Shown here piece by piece: positions 1 to 11,872 of a stretch of 64,000 bases of DNA. Position 1 is the stretch's first letter. Each line of letters begins with the position of its first letter. The translations under genes and the position numbers were made by a program. The stretch covers positions 143,356,200 to 143,420,199 of the forward strand of contig CM035439.1 in NCBI GenBank assembly GCA_020310875.1. The letters run 5' to 3'. The notes beneath the pieces were generated by a model, which saw only the letters and a program-made list of their open reading frames with translations, was not told where the DNA came from and searched no databases. The DNA comes from Ceratopteris richardii (lineage: Eukaryota; Streptophyta; Polypodiopsida; Polypodiales; Pteridaceae).

Positions 1-298
1 AATGGACTAGTGGCAACAAGATTCCTAGGGTATGTAGTAAATCTCTTGCATGTCAATGATGAGCATCTGAACTTCAGGATACAAAGTGGAAATCATTGTG
101 GCTTGAGAGGATCACTTTTATACAGCTTGTTCAAAAAACTTTAGTGTCAGAAACCTGAAGTTCTTTGAACAAGGTGTATAAAAGTGATCCTCTCAAGCCA
201 CCATGATTTCCACTTTGTATCCTAAAGTTTAGATGCTCATCATTGCCATGCAAGAGGTTTACTACATACCCCAGGAATCCTATTGGCACTAGTCCCTT
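1..298. repeat. Inverted duplication (foldback) of a gene fragment
   Basis: Positions 1-145 and about 158-298 are inverted copies of each other, roughly 90% identical by eye, with a spacer of about a dozen bases. Read outward, both arms encode the same peptide (motif GFLGYVVNLLH in the right arm; the left arm on the plus strand has FLGYVVNLLH). The left arm may extend beyond the window start. A transcript across it would fold into a long hairpin. Confidence 0.85.
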
Positions 299-397
299 AG
301 AATCAGGTTGCTTTATCTTGAGTAACCTCTGTGCATGCGATTCATCCAGGTCACCATCATATGGCCTATAAACAGTGCCAAATTCTTTGAATAGCAA
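131..397 (-). pseudogene. DMS3/SMC-hinge-like gene fragment
   Basis: An open frame of 88 codons. It contains the order RPY-G, then QR-L, then G-x-P-x-GFLG-x-VVN, then GLRGSLLY-x-LF-x-LQV. From memory this resembles the flexible-hinge region of plant DMS3 and related GMI1/SMCHD1-type proteins, where DMS3 acts in RNA-directed DNA methylation. No upstream or downstream domains are present. The 3' part of the frame runs through the centre of the foldback into antisense of the other arm, so the last residues are not authentic. It is probably a captured exon carried by a transposon. The family assignment rests on motif spacing recalled without a search. Confidence 0.5.
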
Positions 398-582
398 TTA
401 TAAACCCACTTCTCACACTTTCAAACTGAACATATGATAGAATCGACAAATCATTCAATGAAGGTACATACTTCATATCCTCCAAAACAAATAATCATAT
501 CCTACCATCCAATACAAAGGAAACAAGCCACCATATATGATTTTTTTATTGTATTCTAAATTAATTTTTATGGGTGATTGTA

Positions 583-699
<117 letters not shown>

Positions 700-806
700 A
701 TTTATTTATTTACTTTTTTTAATATATATTTTTTTGATAAACTTACAAGTTACTATCTGAAAAGTTTTTACCAAGTCAGAATATTCTTCCTACCTCACAT
801 GATGAA

Positions 807-3800
807 ATGAAGAAGATAATCAACAATCTTGGTATAGATTATCAGTGTATACATGCATGTCCTAACGATTGTATTTTATATAGAGGTGAATATGCAGACT
901 CTTTGATATCTCCCAAATGTCAATCTCCTCGATATAAGGGCAAAGAAGGTAAAATCCCAAAAAAAGGTATTGAGACATTTTCCATTGGCTCCACGGATTA
1001 GAAATATGTTTCAAAGCCGTGAATTATGAAAGATTTTGACTTGGGGATATGATCACAAAAGTACTGATGGAATAATCAGAATTCCTCATGATAGTGTTGC
1101 TTTTCAGCATATAGATTCTACATGGCCTGAATTTGCACAAAATCTATAGAATCTAAAGTTAGGAGTTGTATTAGATGGGGTTAATCCATTCTCCATGAAA
1201 TCCAGTAAATGGTCAACATGGCCAGTGGTAGTCATAAACTACAATCTTCTGCCATATCTTAGCATTAAAAAGGAACATTTATTGCTTTCACTTTTAATCC
1301 AAGGTGAAAGACAAGTTAAAGATATGAATATATATCTTGCTCCTCTCATTGACGATCTTCAAGAGTTATGGAGAGGTATTAATGTCATTGATGTATCGAA
1401 AAGCATCAATGAAAGACATATTACGGTTCGTGGTATTGTGGCTTGGACTATTCACAATTTTCGAGGATACGGTGTTTGTTCAGGTATTGATGTAATTTTT
1501 TTATTCAATATGCATGTAAATAAATATGATTTAATTTAATTATATTTTTATCATTTTCATGATGCATGAATATCTACTAAGGGTTATAAAGCTTGTCCAT
1601 ATTGTGGTGATTGGTTGAGATCAATCTATAGTAAGAATCTCAACAAAAATATTTATCTTCGACATCGATGATTCTTGCCTGATGATCATCCATTAAGATC
1701 TAAAAGAGAAACAATACATTTTAATGGAAAGCTTGAAACAGGTGAGTGTCCAAAACCTATGACACCTATCAGTGATGATTCAGATAATGAGTATGTGAAG
1801 AGAGGTAAAGGAAAATCGGCACTCGTAGAGAACATATCAATATGGTATTCTTTGGAGTATTTAAAAGTATGTCATCTTCTTGATCCTATGCATATATTCA
1901 AAAATATTGGTTATTCACTATGGCAGCATCTTCTTGGACTAAAAGATACCAGAGCATCAAGGAATGATTTGAAAGATAAAAAATTCAAACCAAAGTTATA
2001 GCCAGTTTTTGATAGACATCGACAAGAAATGACTTATGTACCTACTCCTTGGGTACTTACATTAACAAAAGAGATACACACTATCAACAATAGAATTCAA
2101 TTGATTAAGACTCCTACAGGATATGGAGCATCCTTTCAAAACATGTTTACTATGGATGATAAGAGCTTATCTGGGTTAAAGACCCATGACTGGCATAACT
2201 TTTTGAAACATATTTTACCTTTGTTTATCGATGGATGTACAACGAAAGGAGTATGAGATGTGATCTATCGTCTTGGATCACTTATAAGGTAATTATGATA
2301 CTTTTATATTTAATATGTATGAATATTGGATATCTTTAATTTTTTAATTAACTTCTTTATAATTGTTTTTAGGATATGTATAGGTGGATTACATCCAAAG
2401 AGATTGACAAAAACTCGATCCCACAAAAAAAACATGAATGCAACGAGCTACTATGTTTGATGGAGAAAGAACTTCCTACTTCATTTTTTGATATTCAGGT
2501 TCATTTATTAGTCCATCTTGTAGATGAAATAGAGATTGCATGTGTTGTCAACACTCGATGGATGTTTTGGGTCGAGCAATTTATGGGACTATTAAAAGGT
2601 TATGTGTGACAAAGAGCGAAACCAGAAGGATCCATGGCAAAGGGTTGGATGCTTGAAGAGTGCATGTATTACGTTAGTGAGTACCTTGAAAGAGTTCATG
2701 AAGAAGCTCCACGTGCATGGACCAAGGAGTCTTCAAAAATAATAGATGAGGTATTATCAGGTAAGGGAGTTCCATTCTTATTTACATTTCAAGAAAAAAA
2801 TGATGTTTCTACTTTTGTAGCATATAATAGCGAACGCATGCAAGCATTCCTTAGCGAGTATGAGGAACTTCAAAATCTCCAAAGTAAAAGGTGAAAAAAC
2901 AAAAGATATAGACGTAATCTCGATAATAATGAGATTACAGATATATCTTCTTTCATAGATTGGCTATATAGTCATTTGCAACACGCTAATGCAAATAATG
3001 AAGAAATCTCATATCAACAAAGAGAGTTAATGATAGGTTGTGAACAAAAGGTAATTTTATTAAGATAATATTTTATTTTTTTCATATATATATGTTAGTT
3101 TCTATTTACTAATTGAATTTATTTTGTAGGCTGGAATGTTCACTAATATGTGGGCTTTCGGACAACATATTAGAATCAAAGCCATTGATTCTTTACGTAA
3201 AACAAAGGATTCTAGTATTGTTGCTTCTTTCAAGCAACTATCACGTGCTAGCTCAAAAGACACGAACCTTATAGATAGCAAAATTGGTTACGTATGAACT
3301 ATTGTTGGTATATACGAAATTTCATTTCGTACATTCAAACAGGTAGAAAAAAGTTTATATTTTTTATGATAGAGTTAGTTTTATTTTTAAGCACGTAATA
3401 ATGGGTTTTTGTTGTTATATATTTTCATAGGTCATTTTGAAGGTAAAGGTAGTAATTCCACATTAAGAAAGGAATTATCTAGGTTTTGGGAAATTGATTC
3501 TTCCAAGGTAATGTGATCTACTAAAGAACCATATATTCTTCCTAGGCATATTGAACAAGCATTTTTTTATAAAAACGTAGATGCTCATCCTGTTTATTAT
3601 TCAACATCAGATATTGATACATCAACATCTGAAATAGAAATTAGAATCATTATACGTGATAATGATACTAATCTTTTTGATGAAGAGGATAATTCTCTTC
3701 ATGCTGATTCTACTGATGAGGAAGAGGAATTACCAAAAATAGATATTAATCCATCAATAGATGATGTGATTCATGAGAACATAGATTTAACAATAGAAGA

Positions 3801-3966
3801 AATAAATGAAATCAATAAGGATTATGAAGATGAGACTATATTGACGTCTTACCAAAATGATGGCAATAATGAAAACATAGTAGATTAGATAGTAAATTCT
3901 ACTCTAGTTATCGATCAATAACTTGAAGCTTCTGAATGGATATCAGATAATAGATTTTTTTATTAA
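807..3966 (+). pseudogene. Decayed CACTA (En/Spm) TNP2-like transposase
   Basis: Pieces of one transposase lie in order on the plus strand: CPNDCILYR (about 856), then SKWSTWPVVVINYNLLP (about 1200), LLDPMHIFKN (about 1880), LKTHDWHNFLKHILPLF (about 2176), NTRWMFWVEQFMGLLKG (about 2550), MAKGWMLEECMYYVSEYLERV (2634) and an acidic C-terminal part to about 3960. This matches the Transposase_21/TNP2 family of CACTA elements. The protein would bind the element ends and catalyse excision. Probable introns lie near 1490-1585, 2290-2373 and 3050-3129. In-frame stops at about 1147 (TAG), 1669 (TGA), 1999 (TAG), 2607 (TGA) and 2892 (TGA) break it. Most sit where CAG or CGA would restore a Gln or Arg codon. 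Non-functional copy. Confidence 0.85.
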
Positions 3967-4079
3967 CTTGAATAATGATGAATCCTACTAGAGAGATGAA
4001 ATCATGTTCTTTTAAGTTAGAACATGAAGCTCGGGGGTATGCCTAATTATTTTATATATAGCTTTATCTTCGAGAAGCA

Positions 4080-5265
4080 ATTTTTTATCATGTATGTATG
4101 CATATGTGTGTGTATTCATGTGTATTATGTATACATATGTTAGTATGAATCTATATGTATTTCATCTATATGTATGTGTTTTCATGTGTGTGATATATGT
4201 ATACATGTGTTAAATATGCATATGTGTATATATGCATATGCATTTATGTAAAATATTCATGTATTCATGTAATATATGCAAGTGTTTATAATTGTGTACA
4301 TGTATATATGTATATGTGTCTATGTGTAAATATGTACATGTAAATATGTATGCATGCATATATATGTTTATGTGTGCATGTAGGCATGTATATGTGATGT
4401 GTACATGTATATATGTATATATTTCTATGTGTAAATGTGTACATGTAAATGTGTATGCATGTATATATATATATTTATGTGTGCATTTAGGCATGTATGT
4501 GTGATGCATAATATATCTACTCCATTTTATATTTATGTATGTGTATCTACATGATGTGTATATATCTTTATATATATTATGATCCTCGTTGATTCGAGCA
4601 GCTATATATAGAGGCATAAGGTTGGGAGGATAGACATCTCTCTAGTAGGACGTCGGAGGAATAGATGCAATGTGTACATATACTTCAAACATATGGCTAA
4701 AAGGTTGAATTAGAGTTTTCAAATTAGGGATATTTGAAACTCTAATATCGAAATTAGTGTTTTAAATTTAGGATTTTTGAAATAGGCTTTATTTATTTAT
4801 TTATTTATGCGTATGCATGTGTTGTGTATGTATGTGTATCTATATGTGCATATGCATGTGTTGTGTGTGTGTACATATGCATGTGTATATGTATATATGC
4901 ATGTAAATATGATTATATGAGTCTATGTGTGTGTACATATGATTATGCATGTGTATGTGTATGTGAGTATGTGTACGTGTATGTGAGTATGTGTATGTGT
5001 CTATGTGTATTCATTATATGTGTGTAACTGCATGCATGTGTATGTGTGTGTAAAAATGTGCATGTATGTGTGTGTATGTATAAATGTGCATGTATGTGTA
5101 TATGTGTGTAAATGTGCCTGTATGATGTATATGTGTGTGTATGCATGTATTTGTACCTCTAGTCTCACTATTTTCTCTCTCTCTCTCTTTCTCATATACA
5201 TACATACATGCATAAACACACATACTCATATCCACATATATATACATAAAAGCAGTGCATACCGT
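4080..5265. repeat. TG/TATG-rich arrays
   Basis: Degenerate arrays of TATG, TGTG and GCATG words occupy about 4080-4570 and 4800-5260. Between them, 4571-4800 is unique AT-rich sequence with no gene. A short CT run lies near 5170-5190. The same word family recurs at 5970-6198 and for several kilobases after 22807. Long frames here in either strand encode only VCVCMY or HTHTYI repeats. Confidence 0.9.
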
Positions 5266-5399
5266 GCATTATCGCGAGGATGAGCCATAAGTGTCCGCAT
5301 CTCTTTTAGACACCACTTAAGGGACCATCCTGTCCCAAACTCTGTCTCAAGTGAACTAAGTACGTATTTTTTATCCCTCTCATCATGCTCACTACAAAA

Positions 5400-5946
5400 C
5401 TAAAAAATATAATATAAATAAAACATAAGATATTTGTTTCAATTTATATGTAAAATTTTTACTTACTTCCACAATAAGTGGACAAGGCGGAGGTAAGAGT
5501 CTCATAGTGCCCACATTCTTCTCTTGAACTTTAATCCATTCCCTATGTACACAATTTTCCCCTCTGGCTCTACATCGCACTCTAGTCCTAAGGTGCCTAT
5601 GCATGTCCTCATAGGCAACTCTGCTATGCTATCACGATTTGGAGGTGGTATAGGTGTCCTGAAAATAGATAGATAAAAATAAATAAAAATATGTGTTATA
5701 ATATCATTAAAAAGTTAATTAAAAAGAAAACATACCTATGAGCAGATAGCTCTCTTCCTGCATGTGGAGCCACAGAAGAGCCCTCCTCTGATCGCTAGGT
5801 AAGCATCTGGATCGTATAGTCCAGCTCCTCATCAGACATCTCTGAGTAATTGTGCATGATGGCCCCTAGAGTATCAGACGAAACTCTTGCTCTCATAAGA
5901 CTTTTTATGAGAGTGAGTTTCACCTTTCTTTCTCTACTAGGATCCA
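5400..5946 (-). pseudogene. Small spliced gene of unknown function, broken
   Basis: A minus-strand reading begins MDPSRERKVKLTLIKS at 5946. It runs to a donor at 5735 (GTATG) and resumes after a consensus acceptor at 5658 with TPIPPPNRDSIAELPM. The 77-base intron keeps the frame. An in-frame TAG (about 5800) interrupts exon 1, and the frame ends with TGA after RRMWAL, giving about 130 codons. It lies downstream of and convergent with the CACTA transposase, so it may be the second gene of that element, as CACTA elements often carry two. I do not recognise a domain. It could equally be a captured host fragment. Confidence 0.45.
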
Positions 5947-5969
5947 TAATACCTAACATATAAAACAAA

Positions 5970-6198
5970 ATGGTAAGAAATCAATATATATACGTGTACA
6001 TATGTATGTGTGTATGCATTAAATATGTGTATGTATGCATGTGTGTGTGTATGTATGTGCGTGTATGTGTGTGTATGCATGTGTATGTGTGTGTATGCAT
6101 GTGTATGTGTGTGTATGCATCATTATGTGTGTATGTGTGTGTGTATATGTGTGTGTATATGTGTGTGTATGTGTGTGTGTATGTGTATGTGTGTGTGT
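5970..6198. repeat. TG/TATG array, left flank of gypsy insertion
   Basis: GTATGTGTGTG-type words abut the 3' LTR of the gypsy element. The same word family resumes immediately after the other LTR at 22807, as expected if the element inserted into a pre-existing array. Confidence 0.9.
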
Positions 6199-6841
6199 AG
6201 CTCAGTGATGAGTAGCACCTCCTTTAATGTCAATCCGGGAAGACGTGAGGATGGTATGAAGACCTCGAGCAAGTGGCGGCACAAGTGCGTGAGTGAGAAG
6301 CACACTAGCATGCACACACATACACACACACGCGCACACAAGGCAAGACAAAGAGTGAGAATCAATGGAGTTCTTTAGATTACTTTCAAAAGCTCTTACA
6401 AGTTTGTTTCAATTACAATCTAACCCCCAAAAATGAGCTCTCTAGCTCCTTTTATAGTTTTTGACTAGCTTTGGCCCTGTTCAGACCTAGTGTCCGGCCT
6501 AGTTAAAAATTAGGTTCCAGGGCTTATTTGGGGGCTCAAACGATATCCAAAAATTACGAAAATTGGCAGGTAGATACTTCTAATGCTCCTCAAGCTCAAG
6601 GACTCCTTGGCTTGCACAAAATGGAGCTACAAAAAGATGAAATGATATTTACAATGGTGCTTAGTGATGAGAATCACTTTTAATGGGTGTAGAGGTTTTG
6701 AAAGATTAAGGTTGCCTTAGTGCTAAATCTGCGTGAATGTTCATAAGTGCTTCTTTCTGAAGAAAATTGTTGGCCTACTTGCCAGATCTTCGTTGACTCC
6801 CTTGTCTGCTTGTGCCTTCTCTCCCTTGTCCACTACTAACA
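6199..6841 (-). repeat. 3' LTR of gypsy element
   Basis: Matches 22167-22806 with about four substitutions in 640 bases by direct reading (near 6211, 6498, 6834 and 6840). On the minus strand it starts TGTTAGTAGTGG. The other end is at about 6199, where similarity to the second LTR stops. The end of the large ORF (6741) lies inside it. Confidence 0.95.
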
Positions 6842-9800
6842 CCCCCCCTCTCTCGCGTCTGTCGTCCCTGACAGACCCTTGTTGAGAGGGTTTTTGGATG
6901 TAGAACTCGACGACGTCTTGCGCTAAATGATGTTCAGCAATTCGCAACCCTTTAGCCAAATCTGTCAGAAGAGCATCCCAGTCTACCGGCCCAGGAACCT
7001 CTGGATGTGGCATGCATAGCTTTTCGGAGTGGAGAGCTTGTTCCACTGCAAACAACTGCAAGAGATGGGATGGTCTTGGAATGAATATCTCTGAGTGATA
7101 TTCCCAGAATCCCGTGACAAACATCTCTTCGAACGTTTGTTTGAAGCACGCCGGTAGATATTTGATGCGAGCGTGCCATGCATACACCACATTGATCGAT
7201 GGAGTTGTGCTCATGTCGTATACAAGGTCCTGGTTCCCTTCATTAAATCCTAGTGCTGAGAGATGCGGTTCCTTGACATTTTTGAAGGTCCTGAAGATGA
7301 CCAGCATAAGTTCGAAAATTTTCAGGCACATCTGAGTCATGATATCAGGAACATTCTTGAAACGGACCCCCCAATGTCGGATCGTTGAAATCATATAGCC
7401 AATTGTAGGTGCGCCTTTAGGGGGTGCGAAGTACACGTAATTTAGCCACTTCTCACATCCTTTAATCGTCAGCATTGTATGTGTGTACTCCGGCCAGGAT
7501 CTCCTTCGAAACATAGGGCAATAACATGGATTATATTTGATGTACAATGGCATGTTGTTCCATGTTCTTACCATTTCCGGGTAGGTTTCGAGCAGCCGAA
7601 TTCTCCACGTTGGTTGGCGGATATGTCCTTGCTTGGCACTCTCTGGGATGTCATCGGGTGCAAATTGGGTGGCAGAGGTGGGTTCCCTTGAGGTGTGGCG
7701 CTTGATCTCCGCATTATAGTCCGCCATTAGCACACAAAAAGGTACATACAGATCATCCGATGGGCCGATCCACCTATGGTGTGAAAGATTCTGAAAATAA
7801 TCAGATTTTATTACCACCTCTTCCAGTTTTGACATCAATGCGATTTGGACTGCCACCCTGTCATCATGCGTCGTGGCTACTTTCTCTAACTTTTGCATCC
7901 ATTCCGGTGCCTCAATCTCAATTGTGTCCATTCCCTGTTCTGTGCGCTTACCGCCGGGTGTTGGCATTGGTACATAGGGATCCTCGAATGTTTCTTCTAC
8001 TTCAATTGGCACCAGATCCTCAAGCTCGGGGTCTACCAGAGGGGAGGGCTGACGCTCATATTGCATAACCTTGCTGCGTAATTCCTCAAGTTCGGCCCGG
8101 AGTTTAGTGACCTCTTCAGCTGTTTCTTCTGCGGTTATGCTCGGGCTGGGTTCTGTCTGTCGGGTGGCCAACTGTCTTCGTAACTCGTCTCTCTCTTTTT
8201 CTAAAGCGGCATGGGCCTCCATTAGATCGGCATGAGTTTCTAACACCACCTGCATATTCTCCGAGGGAATTGCCTTGAATCGTTCTGGGTCAATCTCCTG
8301 TGGGGAGCCCTCCATGGCAGCCTCCAGGTTTTCTTCATTCTGTTTCTGTAATCTTTTATTCTCCTCTAGCGCTGTAGACATATGCTTGCGGAGGAGGCCC
8401 AAGTTCCGTCGAAGCTTCAGGTTTTCCGTGATCTGAGAGTGTAGCAGCTCGTCCATGTGTCGTCGTTCGTCGTCATGTGCTTGGGGTGGGTTGGCTTCTA
8501 ATTGTGCGTATTGCTCCTGTAATGTCATGTGCTGCTGTTCTAGTCGCTGCTTCTGCTCTTCAAGATCCCTACATCTTGCTTGGAGATCCTCGTGGCTTCG
8601 GAAGAGCCTTGTATGTTGGTTGTCCAAGTGTTGGTAATGTTGCTGAAGCTGGGCCATGCATTGATGCATATTATTAAATAAGTTATCGAGAGGAATAGTG
8701 TTGAATGCAGAGGGGTAGGGAAAGGGAAAGGGGATTGTGAATGCAGTACTGGGGACGGGTGAGGGGGGAGGTGGGGGAATGGGAGATTGTGGGTAAATGG
8801 GGGATGGGAGAGGTGCAGAGGTGGGTGACACCTCCATAAAAGTGGGGTTCGTGGTGGGAGTGACTGTGAACATGGGGATTGTGGTAGCGGTGAGGGTTGT
8901 GAATGTGTATAGGGGTGTGTGTAATTGTGAACTTCTAGGAAGTGTGCTCGGGGTAGTGAGGTGCACCGTGGCTGTAGTTAGACTTATGTTTTCAGTGGAA
9001 GTAGAGTGTGTGGGTTGGCTGATGGTTTGAGCGTGGGTGTGTGTAGTAGTTTCAGAGGTGGTGACAGTGGAGGTCACAGGGGTAAAGGGAGGTGAGTGAG
9101 GTGGATGTGGGGGGGAAGGTGGCAAGGGAGGTGATGGGGGTGCACTCGATGTGTGGGCTTCCTCGGTGTCGTGAACTGTGTGTGCTGTGCCAGTGGTTGT
9201 GGGGGTGCCTTGTGGTCCTGAACCTAATACATTCATTCGTTTTCCTGTTCGTGGGGGGCGTCTTCCATATCTTCTCTCTGTTCTTCGTGATTGCGCTAGT
9301 GCGGTGTGCACTGTTTCCGGTACTCCCAAAGCATCTGATATCATTTCCAAGGTGGCACGGTATTGCTCGTCCACACCTTCCTCCTCCAGAATCTGGTTCA
9401 TGAGAGCTTTACTTGCAGCTAATGAGAGCCTGTGTTGCTCTTGAACTCGGTTCATTGTATCGTAAAGCTTCTTTAATGCGCTAGTATAGGCGGGAGCACC
9501 TTCCAGTACTTGTAGGGCTTCTTGATCATACTCTTGTTCTTCTTCTTCTTCTGATTGTCCACCCTGTGCCTCCTCATGAGCTTCTTCTTCATCGTCCACA
9601 TTGACTACGTCCGGTTGGCTGGGCTGGGCTTGGTCTGGGGCAGTTTGCTGTCCACCGGCTTGCTCTTCTTCAACTTCCGCATTTACAGCATCTATGATTC
9701 TTGCAACTTCTTCGTCCGTTAGATCCTCCAGAGTGAACCGATGCGGGAATTCCAGATCAGTCTGTACTGGTGGAAACACAAGATTAGGGCCATCTGTGCT

Positions 9801-10880
9801 GTGCCTGGGTAACCTGATAGTAAATGGTTGCACTCGTCGGGGGAGTCTTGGGGTGGTCTCAGGCGTCAGGGTAGCACCGCGAGCTTGTGCGCAAGGCATC
9901 TGGACAGCACCTCTCATCTTCTTTGAGGGAGGCCCTACAGCTGACAATCTTCGTTGAAATTCGTGTGCTCTGGACCAGATCAGAGCCCTCTGCACCGGTA
10001 CATCATATGCGAGACATCTGTATACAATCCTTGTGAGTGCGCAGCAACCATACAACACAGATTTTTGCTTTTTATACCATCTCTGATGGGCCATATGAAT
10101 CTGGTCGATAATCCAGTGGGGCATATTGATGGTCAACTCAAAAGCATCCGCCAGGTAGAGGCTAAACCAGATCTTTTTGGGAGGCATTGTGAACCTCTCC
10201 TGCGCAGGGAAGGCAAAATGTTGCATGGCCATACGTAAGTGGATGGCGATCGTGGGTGTCATTGCAACCATGTCTTTCAGCTTTGTCAGATTCCTGTTCT
10301 TCATGTTGTCTGGAACCATTGTCTCTTTCTCTGTTGGAATGTGCATACCAGTCATGTCGAGCGCTTCTCTTACCAGGTTGATAGTCAAGCGGAAACGCTT
10401 CAGCTCGTTGCCCCTTGTGAGTGATGGGAGCACAAAGGAGTTGTATCCTTTCTTGTCTTTGCTGGGGGTGAGGGTACTAATTAGATATGAGCATCTTAGG
10501 AAATCTGGCTTTGGTAGTTGGGACTTGAAGTAGTCATATAGCCCTGCCTTCTTCCAGATCGGCTTCAGTCCTTCGTTATTCTGTAGCCTTTCAAACTCCC
10601 TGGTAAAGAAATGGTATCTGCCCCATCGTCCATTGAATTCGACCTCGGACTCCCACATATATGTGCCTTCACCCAGAGGTCCAGCAACGTCACTGAACCA
10701 ATGTGAGGTTTTGCCCACCGGCATTGTGTGACCCTACGGAGGATTCTGAATTGGTATGGCGTGCAATGCCCGTATTGCCGCTGGTCTTTCCTTTAATTCT
10801 TCCTCGACTGGAAGGCTTTCGATGTCCACCACTTGTGGGCTGGTGCCTGCCTGGGAGCTAGTTCCTACTGTATCTGCCAT
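6741..10880 (-). CDS. Large extra ORF of gypsy element, env position
   Basis: Starts at MADTVGTSSQ (10880). An in-frame UAG is codon 49 (10734-10736), after which the frame stays open for 1,327 codons from MPVGKTSHWF to a UGA in the 3' LTR. The N-terminal 300 residues (WGRYHFFTREFERL, then IDQIHMAHQRWYKKQKSVLYG) loosely resemble the globular putative plant transposon protein type of domain; that is inference. The middle is acidic, then Pro/Ser/Thr-rich. Two coiled coils follow, around residues 720-800 and 810-960 (LQARCRDLEEQKQRLEQQH), and then a second globular region rich in Trp and aromatics. I see no signal peptide or membrane segment, so this is not a classical envelope protein despite its place after integrase. 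It may act in packaging, targeting or silencing evasion. Function unknown. Confidence 0.75.
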
Positions 10881-11086
10881 TTTACTTCTTGTTGTCTGTC
10901 CCTGTGAGAAGATACAAACATGTGTTAATATTGTACAGGACAAGGGAGGACCGTTGTTGTTCCCATCACAATATTAACATGAGGGTCTTGAGCGAATTAT
11001 GGGTTAGTAAGTGTTCGATGCACGTGTGCGTAGTTAATTCTTGGGTAGTCCTAGGAGACTAATGAAGTTAGTAAGTGGGGATGAAT
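10881..11086 (-). other. Spacer between the pol tail and the extra ORF
   Basis: About 200 bases with no convincing frame. It follows the UAA at 11087 that ends the tail ORF and precedes the MADTV start. A separate initiation or splice signal for the downstream ORF might lie here, but I cannot identify one. Confidence 0.4.
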
Positions 11087-11869
11087 TTACAAATTGGGGT
11101 CGGGGGGTTTATTACAGGTCTTAGGCTGCCAAATGCAGTGGATGGGCTTTGCTTTCGGTTTCGTAGAGACTCTAGAGAGCTTTCTCGGTGTCGCGGTTTG
11201 AAAATGGGGCCTTTTAGGGACCCATTTACAAGTGATTACATGCGCGCTCTTGGGTCTTGGTGTGTTCTGGAGTGTTGAGAACGAGTGAATACTGGCAGTA
11301 TGCGTAGCTGCGTTATGCTGTTTAGGTTGTGGTCTCGGCGTAGCTACTTGTGCCCTCAAGCAAGCCTTAGGCACCCAAATTTGTCTTGATTGTGGGCTAG
11401 CCTTCATCGACTTCTTGGGCACCCAAATAGATTTCACGTTAGCAGGAGAATTTCTGCAAGACTTCTTATTAATGTCGTGTTGTTGGTTATTAATAAGAAA
11501 CTTCGCTCGTGTAGTTGACGGTGGTGCAACCGGTTGTTCGCCTTTCCGCACCCACACATGGTTTATTTTCTGGGACAATCTGCTGCGCAGGTACTTTTGA
11601 TCTCGGATATAGGTAGTACTCTGCTTCTTCTGCCTTTGATCCACCTTTGGTTGCTGCCTCCTTCTGGCCTTTGGAAAAGAAGGGAGTTCCGTTGCATCCT
11701 TGACTCCTTTTTTGCAAATATCATTCCTCTGCAACACATGGTTTTGAACAAGAACAGCATGGTCATCTTCATGTGTACCCCTGGAAGGACCAGGAGTCTG
11801 TGCCTTTCCTAGTTCCTTGAGAGCAACATTGTCTAATTCTACTGTAACTCGACTATGATTGACCCAAAC
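11087..11869 (-). CDS. Tail ORF with W-x-[PR]-K repeats
   Basis: This is the same frame as pol, following the UAG at 11870-11872 and ending with UAA at 11087. It is very basic. Five spaced copies of a W-x-[PR]-K motif occur (WVRK, WVPK three times, WQPK), set in Ser/Gln/Arg-rich sequence with little predicted structure. A stand-alone start would be the Met at 11737 (216 codons); otherwise it is the C-terminal tail of a gag-pol readthrough product. A nucleic-acid- or chromatin-binding tail is a reasonable guess from the charge and spaced Trp residues, but no family was recognised. Confidence 0.55.
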   Translation of the reverse strand, partial: VWVNHSRVTVELDNVALKELGKAQTPGPSRGTHEDDHAVLVQNHVLQRNDICKKGVKDATELPSFPKARRRQQPKVDQRQKKQSTTYIRDQKYLRSRLSQKINHVWVRKGEQPVAPPSTTRAKFLINNQQHDINKKSCRNSPANVKSIWVPKKSMKASPQSRQIWVPKACLRAQVATPRPQPKQHNAATHTASIHSFSTLQNTPRPKSAHVITCKWVPKRPHFQTATPRKLSRVSTKPKAKPIHCIWQPKTCNKPPDPNL

Positions 11870-11872
11870 CTA

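Noticed and set aside
5391-5402. CACTACAAAAC as the left end of a CACTA element
   Set aside because: It matches only the first eight or so bases of the terminal repeat, lacks subterminal repeats and has no target duplication with either right end.
7114-10533. Plus-strand frames opposite the large gypsy ORF (up to 118 codons)
   Set aside because: Antisense shadows of an intact 1,327-codon frame with no start context or domain.
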